64,000 nucleotides of DNA from Paulinella micropora (Eukaryota; Cercozoa; Imbricatea; Euglyphida; Paulinellidae): contig WBZZ01001156.1 of assembly GCA_019918135.1 (NCBI GenBank), positions 196,942 through 260,941 of the forward strand, in the 5' to 3' direction. A model generated the notes under the pieces. It was not told where the DNA came from. It saw only the letters and a program-made list of their open reading frames with translations, and did no database searches. This document shows, piece by piece, positions 19,112-28,473 of the stretch. The position numbers and the translations under genes were made by a program. Numbering within the stretch: the first letter of the stretch is position 1; each line of letters opens with the position of its first letter.

Positions 19112-21656
19112 ATGTCGCAATATAAATCCTTACTTGGCCTTAATGAGTTGTCTGTTGATAGTCTAAATATACTTAACTTAGACTTAACCAATACCAACAT
19201 AGTGGGCTTAAACACAGACAGAGTGCCAGAAGATGCCGACCCGATAAATCTTTATTTCACTGACGGCCGATTCGATACACGACTAGCTACCAAATCAACT
19301 ACGGATATTAAAGAAGGAAAAAATTTATACTATACAGAGCAACGAGTGAGAGACAACAACGAAGTCAAAGCCTCAACTCAACACCGCTCTAATACAAGTA
19401 TCAAATTGTATAAACTTGTTTGGTGCGGATTACTCCGCACCAAACAAGTTTATACAATTTGATAGACACTAACATATTTGCACAAGCGAGCGGACAATAC
19501 TTAACTTACAACGATGTAGAAGGCAAATGGAAGAATACAGCCCTCGGTTCAATTGACACACTCTCTGACGTAGTCATTACAGCACCAGTGGCGATGAATA
19601 GTTATCTAACATATAACTCAATAAACTGGGTAAATAAAACATTTCCGATAAATGTTGATGAAACAGGCAACATTAGTATGGGAAGGAAGAATATAATAAA
19701 CGTAAATTTACTAAATGACAAAGGTGTTGATGAATGGATATTTGAACATAATGATAATAATATAAGGTGTCAGCGAGTGGAAGTATAGACTCACATAGCG
19801 ATGTGACAATATCAGGCTTCCTAGCAGATAATCAACTGATTATGTATAGCACAGGACAATGGAGAAACACTACACCACCCTTTCTGAGATTAGATGGCAC
19901 TGCCAGTATGACGGGGGCGCTAAATATGAATGGTTTTGCTATTTCAGGGGCTTCTACATATAATGGAATTAATCTAGCAAATCTCACAGTTGATGGTTCA
20001 GTGGTCAAACTAACAGGAGACCAAATCATAGCGGGTATTAAGACATTTAGCAGTATAATAAATGCTAGTGCGGGTATTGATATGAAAAGCCAAAGCATAA
20101 CAAATGTTAATCTTGTTGATGGTGTGGATGTTTCTACTCTTGACACTTCTGTCGTTAAACTAACAGGAGACCAAACCATAGCAGGAAACAAAAAATTTAC
20201 ATCAACTTTGGAAGTAAGTGGTTCGTCCAATCCTACTACTTTTGACGGCATCGGTATAGCATTTGATACAAAAATAGGAATGATTGCCGCACAAAAAACA
20301 GCAACAGCGACTTGGTATCCGATACAAATAACTGGTTCGTATGTAGAGTTATATTCAGGTAATACTTTAATTATAACCGCAACTGGCACTACACTATCTT
20401 TGAATAACAACAAAATAACAAACTTAGCCACACCATCAGCAACAACGGACGGAGCAAACAAAAGTTATGTTGATACAAAAGACGGGCAAAATGTGAAACT
20501 AACAGGAAACCAAACAATAGCAGGAATCAAGACATTTAGCAGTGCCCTTGAAATAACTGGAAATTCAACGAATGCGACAACAAAAGGAACATTCGTGGTT
20601 TTTAACTCCACAGCCAATATAGGAACTATCGGATGCCTTGATAATAATAATATTAATATGGGCACTGGTGTAAATTATAACTTTGAAATAAATGCCAAAA
20701 AAATAAGTTTCATTATTGATGGGGCGATTGTCGGTTGGGTAAATGCTTCGGGGCTAGATTGTAATAGTAGCAAAATAGCGAACCTTGGAACTCCAACATT
20801 AGCGACGGACGGAGCGACAAAAGGGTATGCGGACACATTGGACGGGCAAAATGTAAAACTAACAACAGACCAAACCATAACAGGAAGTAAAACATTTAAT
20901 GGGGCAAGCACTACGATAAAATATCTAACTTTAACGAACAATGCTGATTTTAATAATCAAACTATCACTAATGGTGGAAATATAACATATAATGGGGCGA
21001 GGATATTAAACCAAAATGGAGGTGATATATTCTTTTCACAGACATCAGGAGATTATCAGTATTTCTTATTTACTTTAAATACTGCTACAAGTGGAACCGC
21101 GAATCAACGAGGTTATGTATTTACGAATGTAGCATCTGATGTAAAAGGGGCGGGACTTTATATTTCAAAACTTTTGGATAATAAAAGTGCTTCGTCTGAC
21201 ATTGTCCGTTTTAACAATGCTGGCGGTATGCGGTTTTATGGTGCCTTAGATATGAACTCAAACAATATAACAAATGGCGGAACAATAACGGGAACTATAA
21301 TTACTTCAACCGCGGGTATATCGACAACAACATTAACGGCGAGTGGATTAATAACGGCAAATGCGGGGATTACATATACTGGCACACTAACATCAGCAAC
21401 GAATGCCAGTGGAGCGAAAATGGGAGTTCAGGGAATAACAGACGGAACAAATGCAAAAGGAATATTTCTATGGGATACGACTAATACGAGTTGGGGGATT
21501 TATGCAGCATCTGGCGGAGGTGGAAACACTAAAAGTTTGGCAAATGGTTTAGCGGTTTCTGGAAATGATTTTAGTTCGTATAGTTTTCGGTTTAGGGTTG
21601 CTAATGATTCTACAATGGGTTTTGTATGGGAGAATTCAGCAGAAAGCAGTATTTGA
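19112..21656 (+). pseudogene. Long tail-fibre-like protein, split in three frames
   Basis: Frames 19112-19462, 19420-19788 and 19767-21656 make one fibre. The start has INLYFTDGRFDTRLATKSTT and NLYYTEQRVR, the YFT-x-x-R repeat of phage fibres. The shaft has four copies of a KLTGDQTIAG-x-KTF repeat (about 20005, 20154, 20494 and 20851). The end has an ITANAG...DGTNAKGIFLW tip module (from about 21350). The first break is at a 30-bp perfect hairpin (19400-19463) and the second is a frameshift near 19775. Fibres of this kind bind the host surface. The matching S74 chaperone lies downstream at 22007. Confidence 0.75.
19400..19463. repeat. Perfect 30-bp inverted repeat with 4-base loop
   Basis: Arms at 19400-19429 and 19434-19463 are exact complements around TTAC. 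The hairpin lies in the fibre gene just where its first frame is lost. Such a perfect short-loop palindrome may be a foldback duplication or an assembly artefact. Confidence 0.9.
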
Positions 21657-21950
21657 ATTATTCTCCCATATGAACCCACTCGTTGAAGAACCATTCACTC
21701 TAAATCTAATAGCATAAGAAGTTAATCCTCCACCTCCTCCTGCTGGCGCTGTTCCTCCACTTAATGATTTATTATTCCCAGACTGAGACATATAAATCCC
21801 CCAGTTTGAATCAGTAGCATCCCATACAAATATTCCTCTCGCATTCGTCCCGTCTGTTTGTCCTTGAATTGCTATTTTTGCCCCATTAGTTGATGCTAAT
21901 GCCGATGATAGCACCCCAGAATATGTAATTCCCGCATTTGCCGTAATCAA
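21636..21950 (-). CDS. Inverted fibre tip module
   Basis: On the minus strand this 104-codon frame (ITANAGITYSGVLSSA, DGTNARGIFVWDATDSNWGI, GFIWENNSN) is a diverged homologue of the plus-strand tip module at about 21350-21650. It lies head-to-head with it. At the right-hand edge, the flanking plus-strand frame leading into the S74 domain is in register with the end of this module if the segment were turned round. It has no start of its own. Short inverted AATTCAA/TTGAATT sequences are at the two edges (near 21652 and 21977). Confidence 0.7.
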   Translation of the reverse strand: MITANAGITYSGVLSSALASTNGAKIAIQGQTDGTNARGIFVWDATDSNWGIYMSQSGNNKSLSGGTAPAGGGGGLTSYAIRFRVNGSSTSGFIWENNSNTAFC

Positions 21951-22006
21951 TCCTTTTGTCCATAAAGTCCCATTGAGTCAATTCAACGACATCAACAATT
22001 GCTCTA

Positions 22007-22489
22007 ATGTCATTAAGAGCGAGCGATGGACAATTATGGGTATTGTCTAATCCAATTCAATATTCAGACAGGAGAAAAAAAGAAGATATAAAGGAATGCT
22101 TAGGCTTAGATTTTATTAATAAGTTAAATCCAGTCTGCTATCGTATGATTGATGACAACAAGAAATGTAGGACTGGCTTAATAGCACAACAATTAGAAGA
22201 AATACTAACAGAAATGGATATGCTAGATTTTGGCGGTTTTATAAAAGAAACAATTATGGTTCCATGTCCAAAGCAAAGAAAAGAATACGAATTGAAAGGT
22301 GTGAGTGTTAATCCAGAAGATGTTAAATGTATTGATAGTGGTGATGTCGGTTATGGTATAGGTTATTCAGAGTTTATCGCACCATTAATTAAGGCAGTTC
22401 AACAATTATCAGAACAGGTAGTTAATTTAGAAAAAGAAAATAAAAATCTTATGAATATACTACAAGAAATTAGAGAAAATGTCAAATAA
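22007..22489 (+). CDS. S74-type intramolecular chaperone domain of the fibre
   Basis: A 160-residue frame with SDRRKKEDIKECLGLDFINK, CRTGLIAQQLEE, and a C-terminal helix (IKAVQQLSEQVVNLEKENKN). This is the classic peptidase S74/endosialidase chaperone domain, which trimerises the fibre and then cuts itself off. Normally it is the C-terminus of the fibre. Here it is detached by the inverted module. The first ATG in frame is at 22007, but the coding frame extends back to about 21980, so it is probably not an independent gene start. Confidence 0.8.
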   Translation: MSLRASDGQLWVLSNPIQYSDRRKKEDIKECLGLDFINKLNPVCYRMIDDNKKCRTGLIAQQLEEILTEMDMLDFGGFIKETIMVPCPKQRKEYELKGVSVNPEDVKCIDSGDVGYGIGYSEFIAPLIKAVQQLSEQVVNLEKENKNLMNILQEIRENVK

Positions 22490-22832
22490 TACGACTAGAC
22501 TTCACAGACCCCCACCTATTATGGATATGGATGGCGAACTAACTCCAGAATTAAAGTCCCGTGTTCTTGAAGTAGAACTAAAGACTGAGGAGAAAAAAAT
22601 AGAGCACGAATTGGAAGACAACTGGAATTGTTGTTGTATAAAAAACAGACCGACTGACAGCAGAATGATTAAATACTTATTTCAAATGGGTATCATTATA
22701 GCAATAATTACAATATGCTTAATAAAACTCGCTAAAAATAACTTGCCTTGCGAGCAGGCTAATGTTTATGTCGGCATCCTTACACTACTCATCGGCATAG
22801 TGCTTCCATCGCCTTCTTCATCCAAAAAGTAA
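22479..22832 (+). CDS. Small membrane protein
   Basis: A 117-residue protein overlapping the S74 frame by 11 bases. It has a hydrophilic start, a NCCCIK cysteine cluster, then two hydrophobic segments (IIIAIITICLI and VGILTLLIGIVL). Two transmembrane helices with both ends on one side are likely. The family is not recognised. Its place after the fibre would also suit a virion membrane or holin-like role, but nothing proves that. Confidence 0.5.
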   Translation: MSNNTTRLHRPPPIMDMDGELTPELKSRVLEVELKTEEKKIEHELEDNWNCCCIKNRPTDSRMIKYLFQMGIIIAIITICLIKLAKNNLPCEQANVYVGILTLLIGIVLPSPSSSKK

Positions 22833-22839
22833 AATTAAA

Positions 22840-23371
22840 TACCAAACACTGATAAACCAAGCATATTGTTTTTTGTCTGTATTTTTTCTGTAATTGTGAT
22901 AATTTTTCTTTATTTTCTTCTCTATATTTTTCTTTTTTTGTAATATTTGTTTTTGGTTTTCTACATAGTATTCTTTCTTTTTTTGTGTTATTCGCTCCTT
23001 ATTTTTTTCATACCAATCCTTCTTTTTTATGATAATTGTTCTTTATTTAGTTCCCGCCATTCTTTATGAGGTCTACATTCTATTTTTTTATTGACGCAAT
23101 TTTCTGTTTGTCTAATCAATTCTCCTTCTCGCTTTCTTAGTTGATATACATTTTCACATGGGTAATCTTCAATTAGTTCAATATAAGTATCCACATGTTG
23201 TACTATTTCAAAACTAGTAGTATAGTAATGTTTTCCATTTATATATCGTTTGTAAGTTGATTTATGATCTACAAGTCTTTGCGATAATGTCTGAGTTGTT
23301 GAACCAATGTATATCAGATTAGTCTGATGTGATCTAATAGCATAAAATTTTCCTTGTTTGTAGTCAGGCAT
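22840..23371 (-). pseudogene. GIY-YIG endonuclease with frameshifted C-terminal tail
   Basis: From the ATG at 23371 the frame shows KFYAIRSHQTNLIYIGSTT, then LSQRLVDHK, the GIY-YIG catalytic core (Tyr pair, Arg, and a later Glu in RKREGELIRQ). The frame stops at 23027. Beyond it the minus strand stays Lys/Tyr/Glu-rich in another frame (KKKDWYEKNKERITQKKKEY), like the repeat tails of virus-borne GIY-YIG nucleases. The true gene therefore probably extends to about 22840. Such nucleases are common selfish cargo in large DNA viruses. Confidence 0.7.
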
Positions 23372-23402
23372 TATGGTTTTATATGGTTTATTATGGTTAT
23401 GT

Positions 23403-23660
23403 TTAAATAGAATAAAATTCGTATATATGAGACCTATACCACATACTATCACCAGCGCATATTAAAGGAACCGCGTCACGAAACGACCGACAATCGTTTA
23501 ACCCATTGTTAATATAAATACAAGTAAAATTATTATTTAGACCTGATTGAATACAATGAATAAAATTCGCCTTTTTTTGACCAAAGTCTCTATTTAAAAT
23601 GAAAAAATCACACATAGTCCGAGCAATAGTTGAGCACACAAATAATAATATTAATAACAT
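23403..23660 (-). CDS. Small secreted-type protein, unknown
   Basis: An 85-residue frame with a strong hydrophobic start (MLLILLFVCST) that looks like a signal peptide, then several cysteines. No family is recognised. It lies between the nuclease gene and a divergent plus-strand gene. Confidence 0.35.
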   Translation of the reverse strand: MLLILLFVCSTIARTMCDFFILNRDFGQKKANFIHCIQSGLNNNFTCIYINNGLNDCRSFRDAVPLICAGDSMWYRSHIYEFYSI

Positions 23661-23685
23661 TTTTATATATTATATTATATAATTT

Positions 23686-24048
23686 ATGAGTGAGTTCAAA
23701 TACCAAAAGATTGTTTTTCTGAGCAATGATTTTGCTGGAGGAAGCAAAACATTTAATAAAAATATCCAAATGTCATTCACACCCACCAAAATGAATGTTA
23801 AGTTTATCCACTATATGAACGACCAAACAGAGACAAAAACCAGAATTCTTTATATGGACAGAATTGGATATATCGGAACATTTGCGGATAGTAATATAGC
23901 AAACATTTCAAACCTCAGTTATAATTTGGGCGTAGTGGGTTGGACGGACGGACAATATACATTTAAAGTCCTTGAAACTGACAGCGGAAATATTGACACA
24001 GGAAATTTAGCGGGACGAATTGTTGTGTGTTTAGAATTCGTTGCGTAG
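23686..24048 (+). CDS. Small beta-rich protein upstream of the ATPase, unknown
   Basis: A 120-residue intact frame starting MSEFKYQKIVFLSNDF and ending GRIVVCLEFVA. Alternating polar and hydrophobic residues suggest a beta-sandwich. Its location next to the packaging ATPase suggests a virion component. A TATTATATAAT box is just upstream. No known family seen. Confidence 0.5.
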   Translation: MSEFKYQKIVFLSNDFAGGSKTFNKNIQMSFTPTKMNVKFIHYMNDQTETKTRILYMDRIGYIGTFADSNIANISNLSYNLGVVGWTDGQYTFKVLETDSGNIDTGNLAGRIVVCLEFVA

Positions 24049-24102
24049 CAACAATGTATGAATTTAGAAATTCATAACTATTTTTGGCTTAGAATATATA
24101 CG

Positions 24103-24915
24103 ATGGAGAAGTTGAATAACGTGAAGGTGAAACCTGTGAAGCAGGATGGAAACGGAGACAAAAAAGCCAAGGGTTATAAATTATTCAATGAGCCTTATGC
24201 CAATATATTTCTACTTGCTAGAAAAAAGAGCGGTAAGACGACAGCACTCTTTGAAATACTGAAACGGACAACAGACAGAAAAACCCGCATTGTCATTATT
24301 GCTTCAACGATACACAAGGACTACATTTATAAAGTAATGGTAAAGCACTTTAAGAACAGGGGAAACCCAATGGCTATATATACCTTTCTTAAATCGGATG
24401 GTGTAAATGTGATAGACTATGAACTTGACAAACTGAACAGAGATAACGAAGAGCAGGAAGGCGAAATCAAAGATAAAGAACCGATGGAGAAACCACAATT
24501 TCTTTATTTTGGCAAAGAAGAAAAAAAGAAAACTACCGAAGCAAAAGAAAGGCCGAGCAAGTATATTTCTCCAGAGGTTGTTTTTGTTTTGGATGATTTA
24601 GGGAGCGGTTTAAGAGATAAGTCCGTAAGCGATTTGTTAAAAAAGAACAGACACTATAAATCAAAGGTGATTATGTCAAGTCAGTATCTGAACGACCTAA
24701 GGCCAGAAGCAATTAAGCAGTTAGATTATTTATTAATCTTTCCAAGCCAGTCTCAGGATAAAATCGAACTCGTGTATAAACCCTTAGACTTATCTTTTGA
24801 TTTTGATTACTTTCTTCAAAAGTATCACGAAGCAACAAAGGAACGATTTAATTTTCTTTATGTTCCAAGTGTTGATGATGAATTACGCAAAAACTTTTCT
24901 TATCGTCTTAAGTAA
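24103..24915 (+). CDS. A32-like DNA packaging ATPase
   Basis: A 270-residue protein taken from the ATG at 24103, because the region 5' of it is AT-rich and holds a TATATAC box. Walker A is FLLARKKSGKTTALFE, with Ala where the family usually has the first Gly. Walker B is VVFVLDDLG, followed by the SSQYLND sensor. The A32/FtsK-HerA-like ATPases drive genome packaging in Polintons, virophages and large DNA viruses. This copy is intact, whereas the one at 1473 is only a 3' fragment. Confidence 0.85.
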   Translation: MEKLNNVKVKPVKQDGNGDKKAKGYKLFNEPYANIFLLARKKSGKTTALFEILKRTTDRKTRIVIIASTIHKDYIYKVMVKHFKNRGNPMAIYTFLKSDGVNVIDYELDKLNRDNEEQEGEIKDKEPMEKPQFLYFGKEEKKKTTEAKERPSKYISPEVVFVLDDLGSGLRDKSVSDLLKKNRHYKSKVIMSSQYLNDLRPEAIKQLDYLLIFPSQSQDKIELVYKPLDLSFDFDYFLQKYHEATKERFNFLYVPSVDDELRKNFSYRLK

Positions 24916-24957
24916 AAATTTTTAATTTCGTAAATAATTATTTTTTTACTTATTATA

Positions 24958-25302
24958 ATGGTAGTGAAAACAACTCGTGTTGAAGTCATTCCAACAATCG
25001 GCAAACGAACAATTAACTCATCCACAATGGCTGGAGGTAAAAAAGTATCTCGGACAAGTCCGAGATTGTCTGGACGAAAGAAGAAGCAAGGAGGCAAAGG
25101 ACAGGCTGGCGGAAAAATTAACTGGCAAAAAGTGGGGAAAACGGCCTTGGCTGTGAATAAGTTCCTTCGTGATAACAAAGTAATCTCTAGGACTGCGGGA
25201 GCCTTAAGCAGTATTGGAGTTCCTTATGCTGGGTCTGTTCAAGCCACCGCTTCAAAACTGGGGTATGGTAAGCAAAGAGGACGAGGAGCACTAAAATTCT
25301 AA
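24958..25302 (+). CDS. Small basic core/minor virion protein (copy 2)
   Basis: Identical in sequence to 1945-2289. It is a 114-residue protein with Lys/Arg/Gly-rich DNA-binding type composition, followed by an amphipathic part, VGKTALAVNKFLRDNKVISR. It lies 42 bases after the ATPase and 61 before the protease in the particle gene cluster, all on the plus strand. Confidence 0.55.
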   Translation: MVVKTTRVEVIPTIGKRTINSSTMAGGKKVSRTSPRLSGRKKKQGGKGQAGGKINWQKVGKTALAVNKFLRDNKVISRTAGALSSIGVPYAGSVQATASKLGYGKQRGRGALKF

Positions 25303-25363
25303 AAGATGATATTTGTTTTTGAAATTATGCGGAAATATTTTTTTGTTTATATAATATCTAACA

Positions 25364-27034
25364 ATGGTCGCTAAGACTAAGAAGGCGAAAAAGGCGAAAG
25401 TCCGTCCACCGCGGGTTTATAGAAATAAAAGCGGGAAGCCGTATATTATCCAGAAGGGTAAAAAATATTATCTTAATTTCGGTAAAAAGACAAATGATAT
25501 GAGCACACTTCAAATCGTTAAACTTTTTATGAAATACTTAAGCAATAAGCCACGCGAGCGTGGCAGTCGCACACGTGCTACCCCAAAAGCAAAGCGCTCT
25601 ACTAAAAAGGAAGACTTACGAAAAGTCCAGAGCCTGTCTGAAATTGAGCAGAATACTAGAACCGCCATTAATGACCACTTAGACAAACTCAGAAAAGAGA
25701 AATACGAAAAGATTGATGAGATAGACCAAAAAGAGAAAAAGGCACAGGCTGATGCTGAAGAAGAAAAGAAGAGGCTAGAAAGAAAAATCCAAGCCGATGC
25801 TAAGGAACTAAAAGAAACAATGGATAGGGAACATAAAAAACAACTGGCGGAGATTAAGGAAAGACAGGAAGAAAAGGATAGGGAACAGAAGAAGGAACAA
25901 CGACTTATTCAGGAACTACAGGCAGAACGACGACATAGACAGGGGTTATTGATGGCGCCAGTCGCACCGCCTATGATACCACCACCACCAAAAGGACGAC
26001 CGCCAAGGAAAACGAGAGGAGTTATTGTAAAGGATGCGGAAGAAGAGGAGAAGCATAAGCAAACAAAACGGGAAAAAATAATTGATGGTATGTTTGCTGA
26101 GACTATTAGAAAGAAACGACGAAATGCGCATCCTTCTATTGAAAAGATTATTCAAGAACTAAGATTTATTGGGCATGTTATCCCTGACATAAAACCATCA
26201 AGAGGCGGGAAAATAAACTATTCTGAAATGTTAAAACAATGGCTATACAAAAGTCCTATTATAACTGACCAAGTGTTGAATTCACAACAAGCATGGGTTG
26301 AATTTGATTTATGGAGAGAAGGTGCGGTCGCAAAAAAGAAAGAAGAAGTAGATAAAGCCAAGGAGAACAAAGAAGAACAAGACAATAAAGAAGAACAAGA
26401 CAATAAAGAACAAGAAGAAAAAGAACAACCTGTTATACAAGAGCCTGAAGATGCGCAAGCAAATATGACTGAAGCAGAGACCGAACCAGAATCGGATGGG
26501 GTAGGAATTGGATTATCTCCAACTAGTTGGAGATATGTCGGAAAAGGTTTAATGACTAGCGAAATCAACGACATAATGAAAAAACACAATTGGTATTTAG
26601 GAACAATTGCAAGTGATGAAATTCATAGGCTAAATCCAGAAAAAAGAAAGCAATACGGATTTATTATGAATACCGACCCGAGCAACAAAAAAGGACAGCA
26701 CTGGATGGCTATATGGGTAAGTCTAAATAAAGATAGGAGTGTTGAAGTGTATGACCCTTTGGCTGAATATCAACCGACGGAAGACTTTCAACAACAAATG
26801 AAAAGGCTAATTGACCGAAGTAATCCAGATAGTTATTTATTGATGAAGGTCAATCAAGTTAAACAACAATCTGATACGAGTGACACATGCGGTCGGCATA
26901 GTATGAGGTTTCTAATGGAGCGGGCGAAAGGAGTGCGATTTAAGTTTGCCAGTGGTTTCACAGACTTAAAAGAAGACGAAGCGGAGAAATTAAAAGCACA
27001 GAATGGGTATGGACATTTTGACACATTTATCTAA
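25364..27034 (+). CDS. Adenain-like cysteine protease with long N-terminal extension (copy 2)
   Basis: The full-length, intact partner of 2351-4021, with the His (GQHW), acidic (EVYDPL) and Cys (DTCGRHS) positions of the Ulp1/adenain fold in its last third. The extension contains a proline cluster (PPMIPPPPKGRPPRKTR) and a duplicated KEEQDN unit. The absence of any difference from copy 1 over 556 codons contrasts with other genes in the element. Confidence 0.8.
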   Translation: MVAKTKKAKKAKVRPPRVYRNKSGKPYIIQKGKKYYLNFGKKTNDMSTLQIVKLFMKYLSNKPRERGSRTRATPKAKRSTKKEDLRKVQSLSEIEQNTRTAINDHLDKLRKEKYEKIDEIDQKEKKAQADAEEEKKRLERKIQADAKELKETMDREHKKQLAEIKERQEEKDREQKKEQRLIQELQAERRHRQGLLMAPVAPPMIPPPPKGRPPRKTRGVIVKDAEEEEKHKQTKREKIIDGMFAETIRKKRRNAHPSIEKIIQELRFIGHVIPDIKPSRGGKINYSEMLKQWLYKSPIITDQVLNSQQAWVEFDLWREGAVAKKKEEVDKAKENKEEQDNKEEQDNKEQEEKEQPVIQEPEDAQANMTEAETEPESDGVGIGLSPTSWRYVGKGLMTSEINDIMKKHNWYLGTIASDEIHRLNPEKRKQYGFIMNTDPSNKKGQHWMAIWVSLNKDRSVEVYDPLAEYQPTEDFQQQMKRLIDRSNPDSYLLMKVNQVKQQSDTSDTCGRHSMRFLMERAKGVRFKFASGFTDLKEDEAEKLKAQNGYGHFDTFI

Positions 27035-27504
27035 AGATATTCAAAACCAATATCATCAAACCATTTAATTAATTTAGAAGCTATATCTTCGTCATATTTT
27101 ATACGGAGTGAATAATATCCTTTTTCTTGACAATATGTATTTTTTACTTGGTCATATTGTTTTGTTTTTTCAAATGCTTTTTCTGCTTTCTCTTTAGAAA
27201 TTCTACCAAATCTAACAGGTTCAAAATGTTGAATTCCATCATATTCAATAAATATTGGTTTCTCATTATGTTGTAATATGAAATCCCATTGTAATAAATG
27301 TTTAACCTTAACTTCGTATGATGTGTTGTATTGAAAATTAATATTGAAACCTTTCAATATTTCCATTATCTTTAATTCTCCGCCTGAACAATTCATTTTT
27401 TTTGAACAATTATTAGAACACCTTCTTAACTCACCCTTTCTGTTTCTTGAAAAATATTCTTCCCTTATCTCACTATGGCATCTTGAGCACTTTCTTAAAC
27501 TCAT
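27031..27504 (-). CDS. Zinc finger plus VSR-like/PD-(D/E)XK nuclease (copy 2)
   Basis: An intact 157-residue protein from the ATG at 27504. Residues 1-40 have a treble-clef-like zinc element (CSRCHSE, RRCSNNCSKK). The rest is a compact nuclease domain: VKVKHLLQWDFILQ, then IFIEYDGIQHFEPVRFG, then QYDQVKNTYCQEKGYYSLRI. This is the pattern of very-short-patch-repair-like nucleases found in phages and large viruses. It is a likely selfish or repair gene. A (TA)n run just upstream differs in length between the copies. Confidence 0.7.
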   Translation of the reverse strand: MSLRKCSRCHSEIREEYFSRNRKGELRRCSNNCSKKMNCSGGELKIMEILKGFNINFQYNTSYEVKVKHLLQWDFILQHNEKPIFIEYDGIQHFEPVRFGRISKEKAEKAFEKTKQYDQVKNTYCQEKGYYSLRIKYDEDIASKLIKWFDDIGFEYL

Positions 27505-27574
27505 AATTATACATATATATATATATATATACATAGAATTTTAAATAGAATATTATTTATATAATATACGCATC

Positions 27575-28387
27575 ATGGACTATAAGGGAGGAAGAAGTTC
27601 TGGTATCTATTACATCAATAGCAAAAACCGAATAACGGGTACAGACAGTGACTTTACACACGAAATCAATATGAAGGGGTTAGATTCTCCCACACATTGT
27701 AAAATTCTTCATATCTATGTGCCGAAGTCGTATTACTCTGTGGCTTCACCATATAATACCTTTACACTTAGCGAAGACGGATATGAGGCCTTAATTACGA
27801 TACCTGAGGGAAACTACACAATGAACAATCTAAAAAATAAACTACCTGAGGTGTTATCCGCAGACAGCCCAAATAGTTATACTTATGTTGTATCCAGTAA
27901 TAATACCAACATAGAACCAGAGGACGGCAAATTAACATTCAGTGTGTCAGAGAATAAAGATATTCAACCGCGGTTTATATTTGATGCTGATACACGTATT
28001 CACGAGGTAATGGGTTTTGATAGAAATTCAACATATTTCTTTGCTAATGATTTAATTAAATCGCCAAATGTAATTATTCTAACTGGTGAAAAAACTTTGT
28101 ATCTTCAATCAGACTTAGTGAATGAAGGAGATAATCACGTTCGACAAGAAATACACACAGCCAACGAAATTCCATTTGGTTCTGTCATTTATGACGGCTC
28201 TGGAAGCGAATACGGGAAGACATTATCTGCGAGTTCAAACAATGTATTTAGGTTTTACTTGACGGACGAAAACGACCAAGCGATTAATCTTAATGGTTTG
28301 GGAATAGTTATGACATTATTGGTTTATCGTGAAACTAATTACTTTAGTTTATTTAATTCATTCTTCAATCTGTTGAAAGCGAGGTAA
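27575..28387 (+). CDS. Minor capsid (penton-type) protein (copy 2)
   Basis: An intact 270-residue protein and near-identical partner of 4551-5363. It forms the capsid vertices by analogy with Polinton and virophage penton proteins. It lies immediately upstream of the major capsid gene on the same strand, with the same TATATAATAT box before the ATG. Confidence 0.7.
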   Translation: MDYKGGRSSGIYYINSKNRITGTDSDFTHEINMKGLDSPTHCKILHIYVPKSYYSVASPYNTFTLSEDGYEALITIPEGNYTMNNLKNKLPEVLSADSPNSYTYVVSSNNTNIEPEDGKLTFSVSENKDIQPRFIFDADTRIHEVMGFDRNSTYFFANDLIKSPNVIILTGEKTLYLQSDLVNEGDNHVRQEIHTANEIPFGSVIYDGSGSEYGKTLSASSNNVFRFYLTDENDQAINLNGLGIVMTLLVYRETNYFSLFNSFFNLLKAR

Positions 28388-28473
28388 AGATATTTTAATT
28401 TTGATTTAATTATTTTTTTCTATAGATATATTCTCGTGAATTAGTTTATTTACGCTACGTCAAAAAAAGAAAA

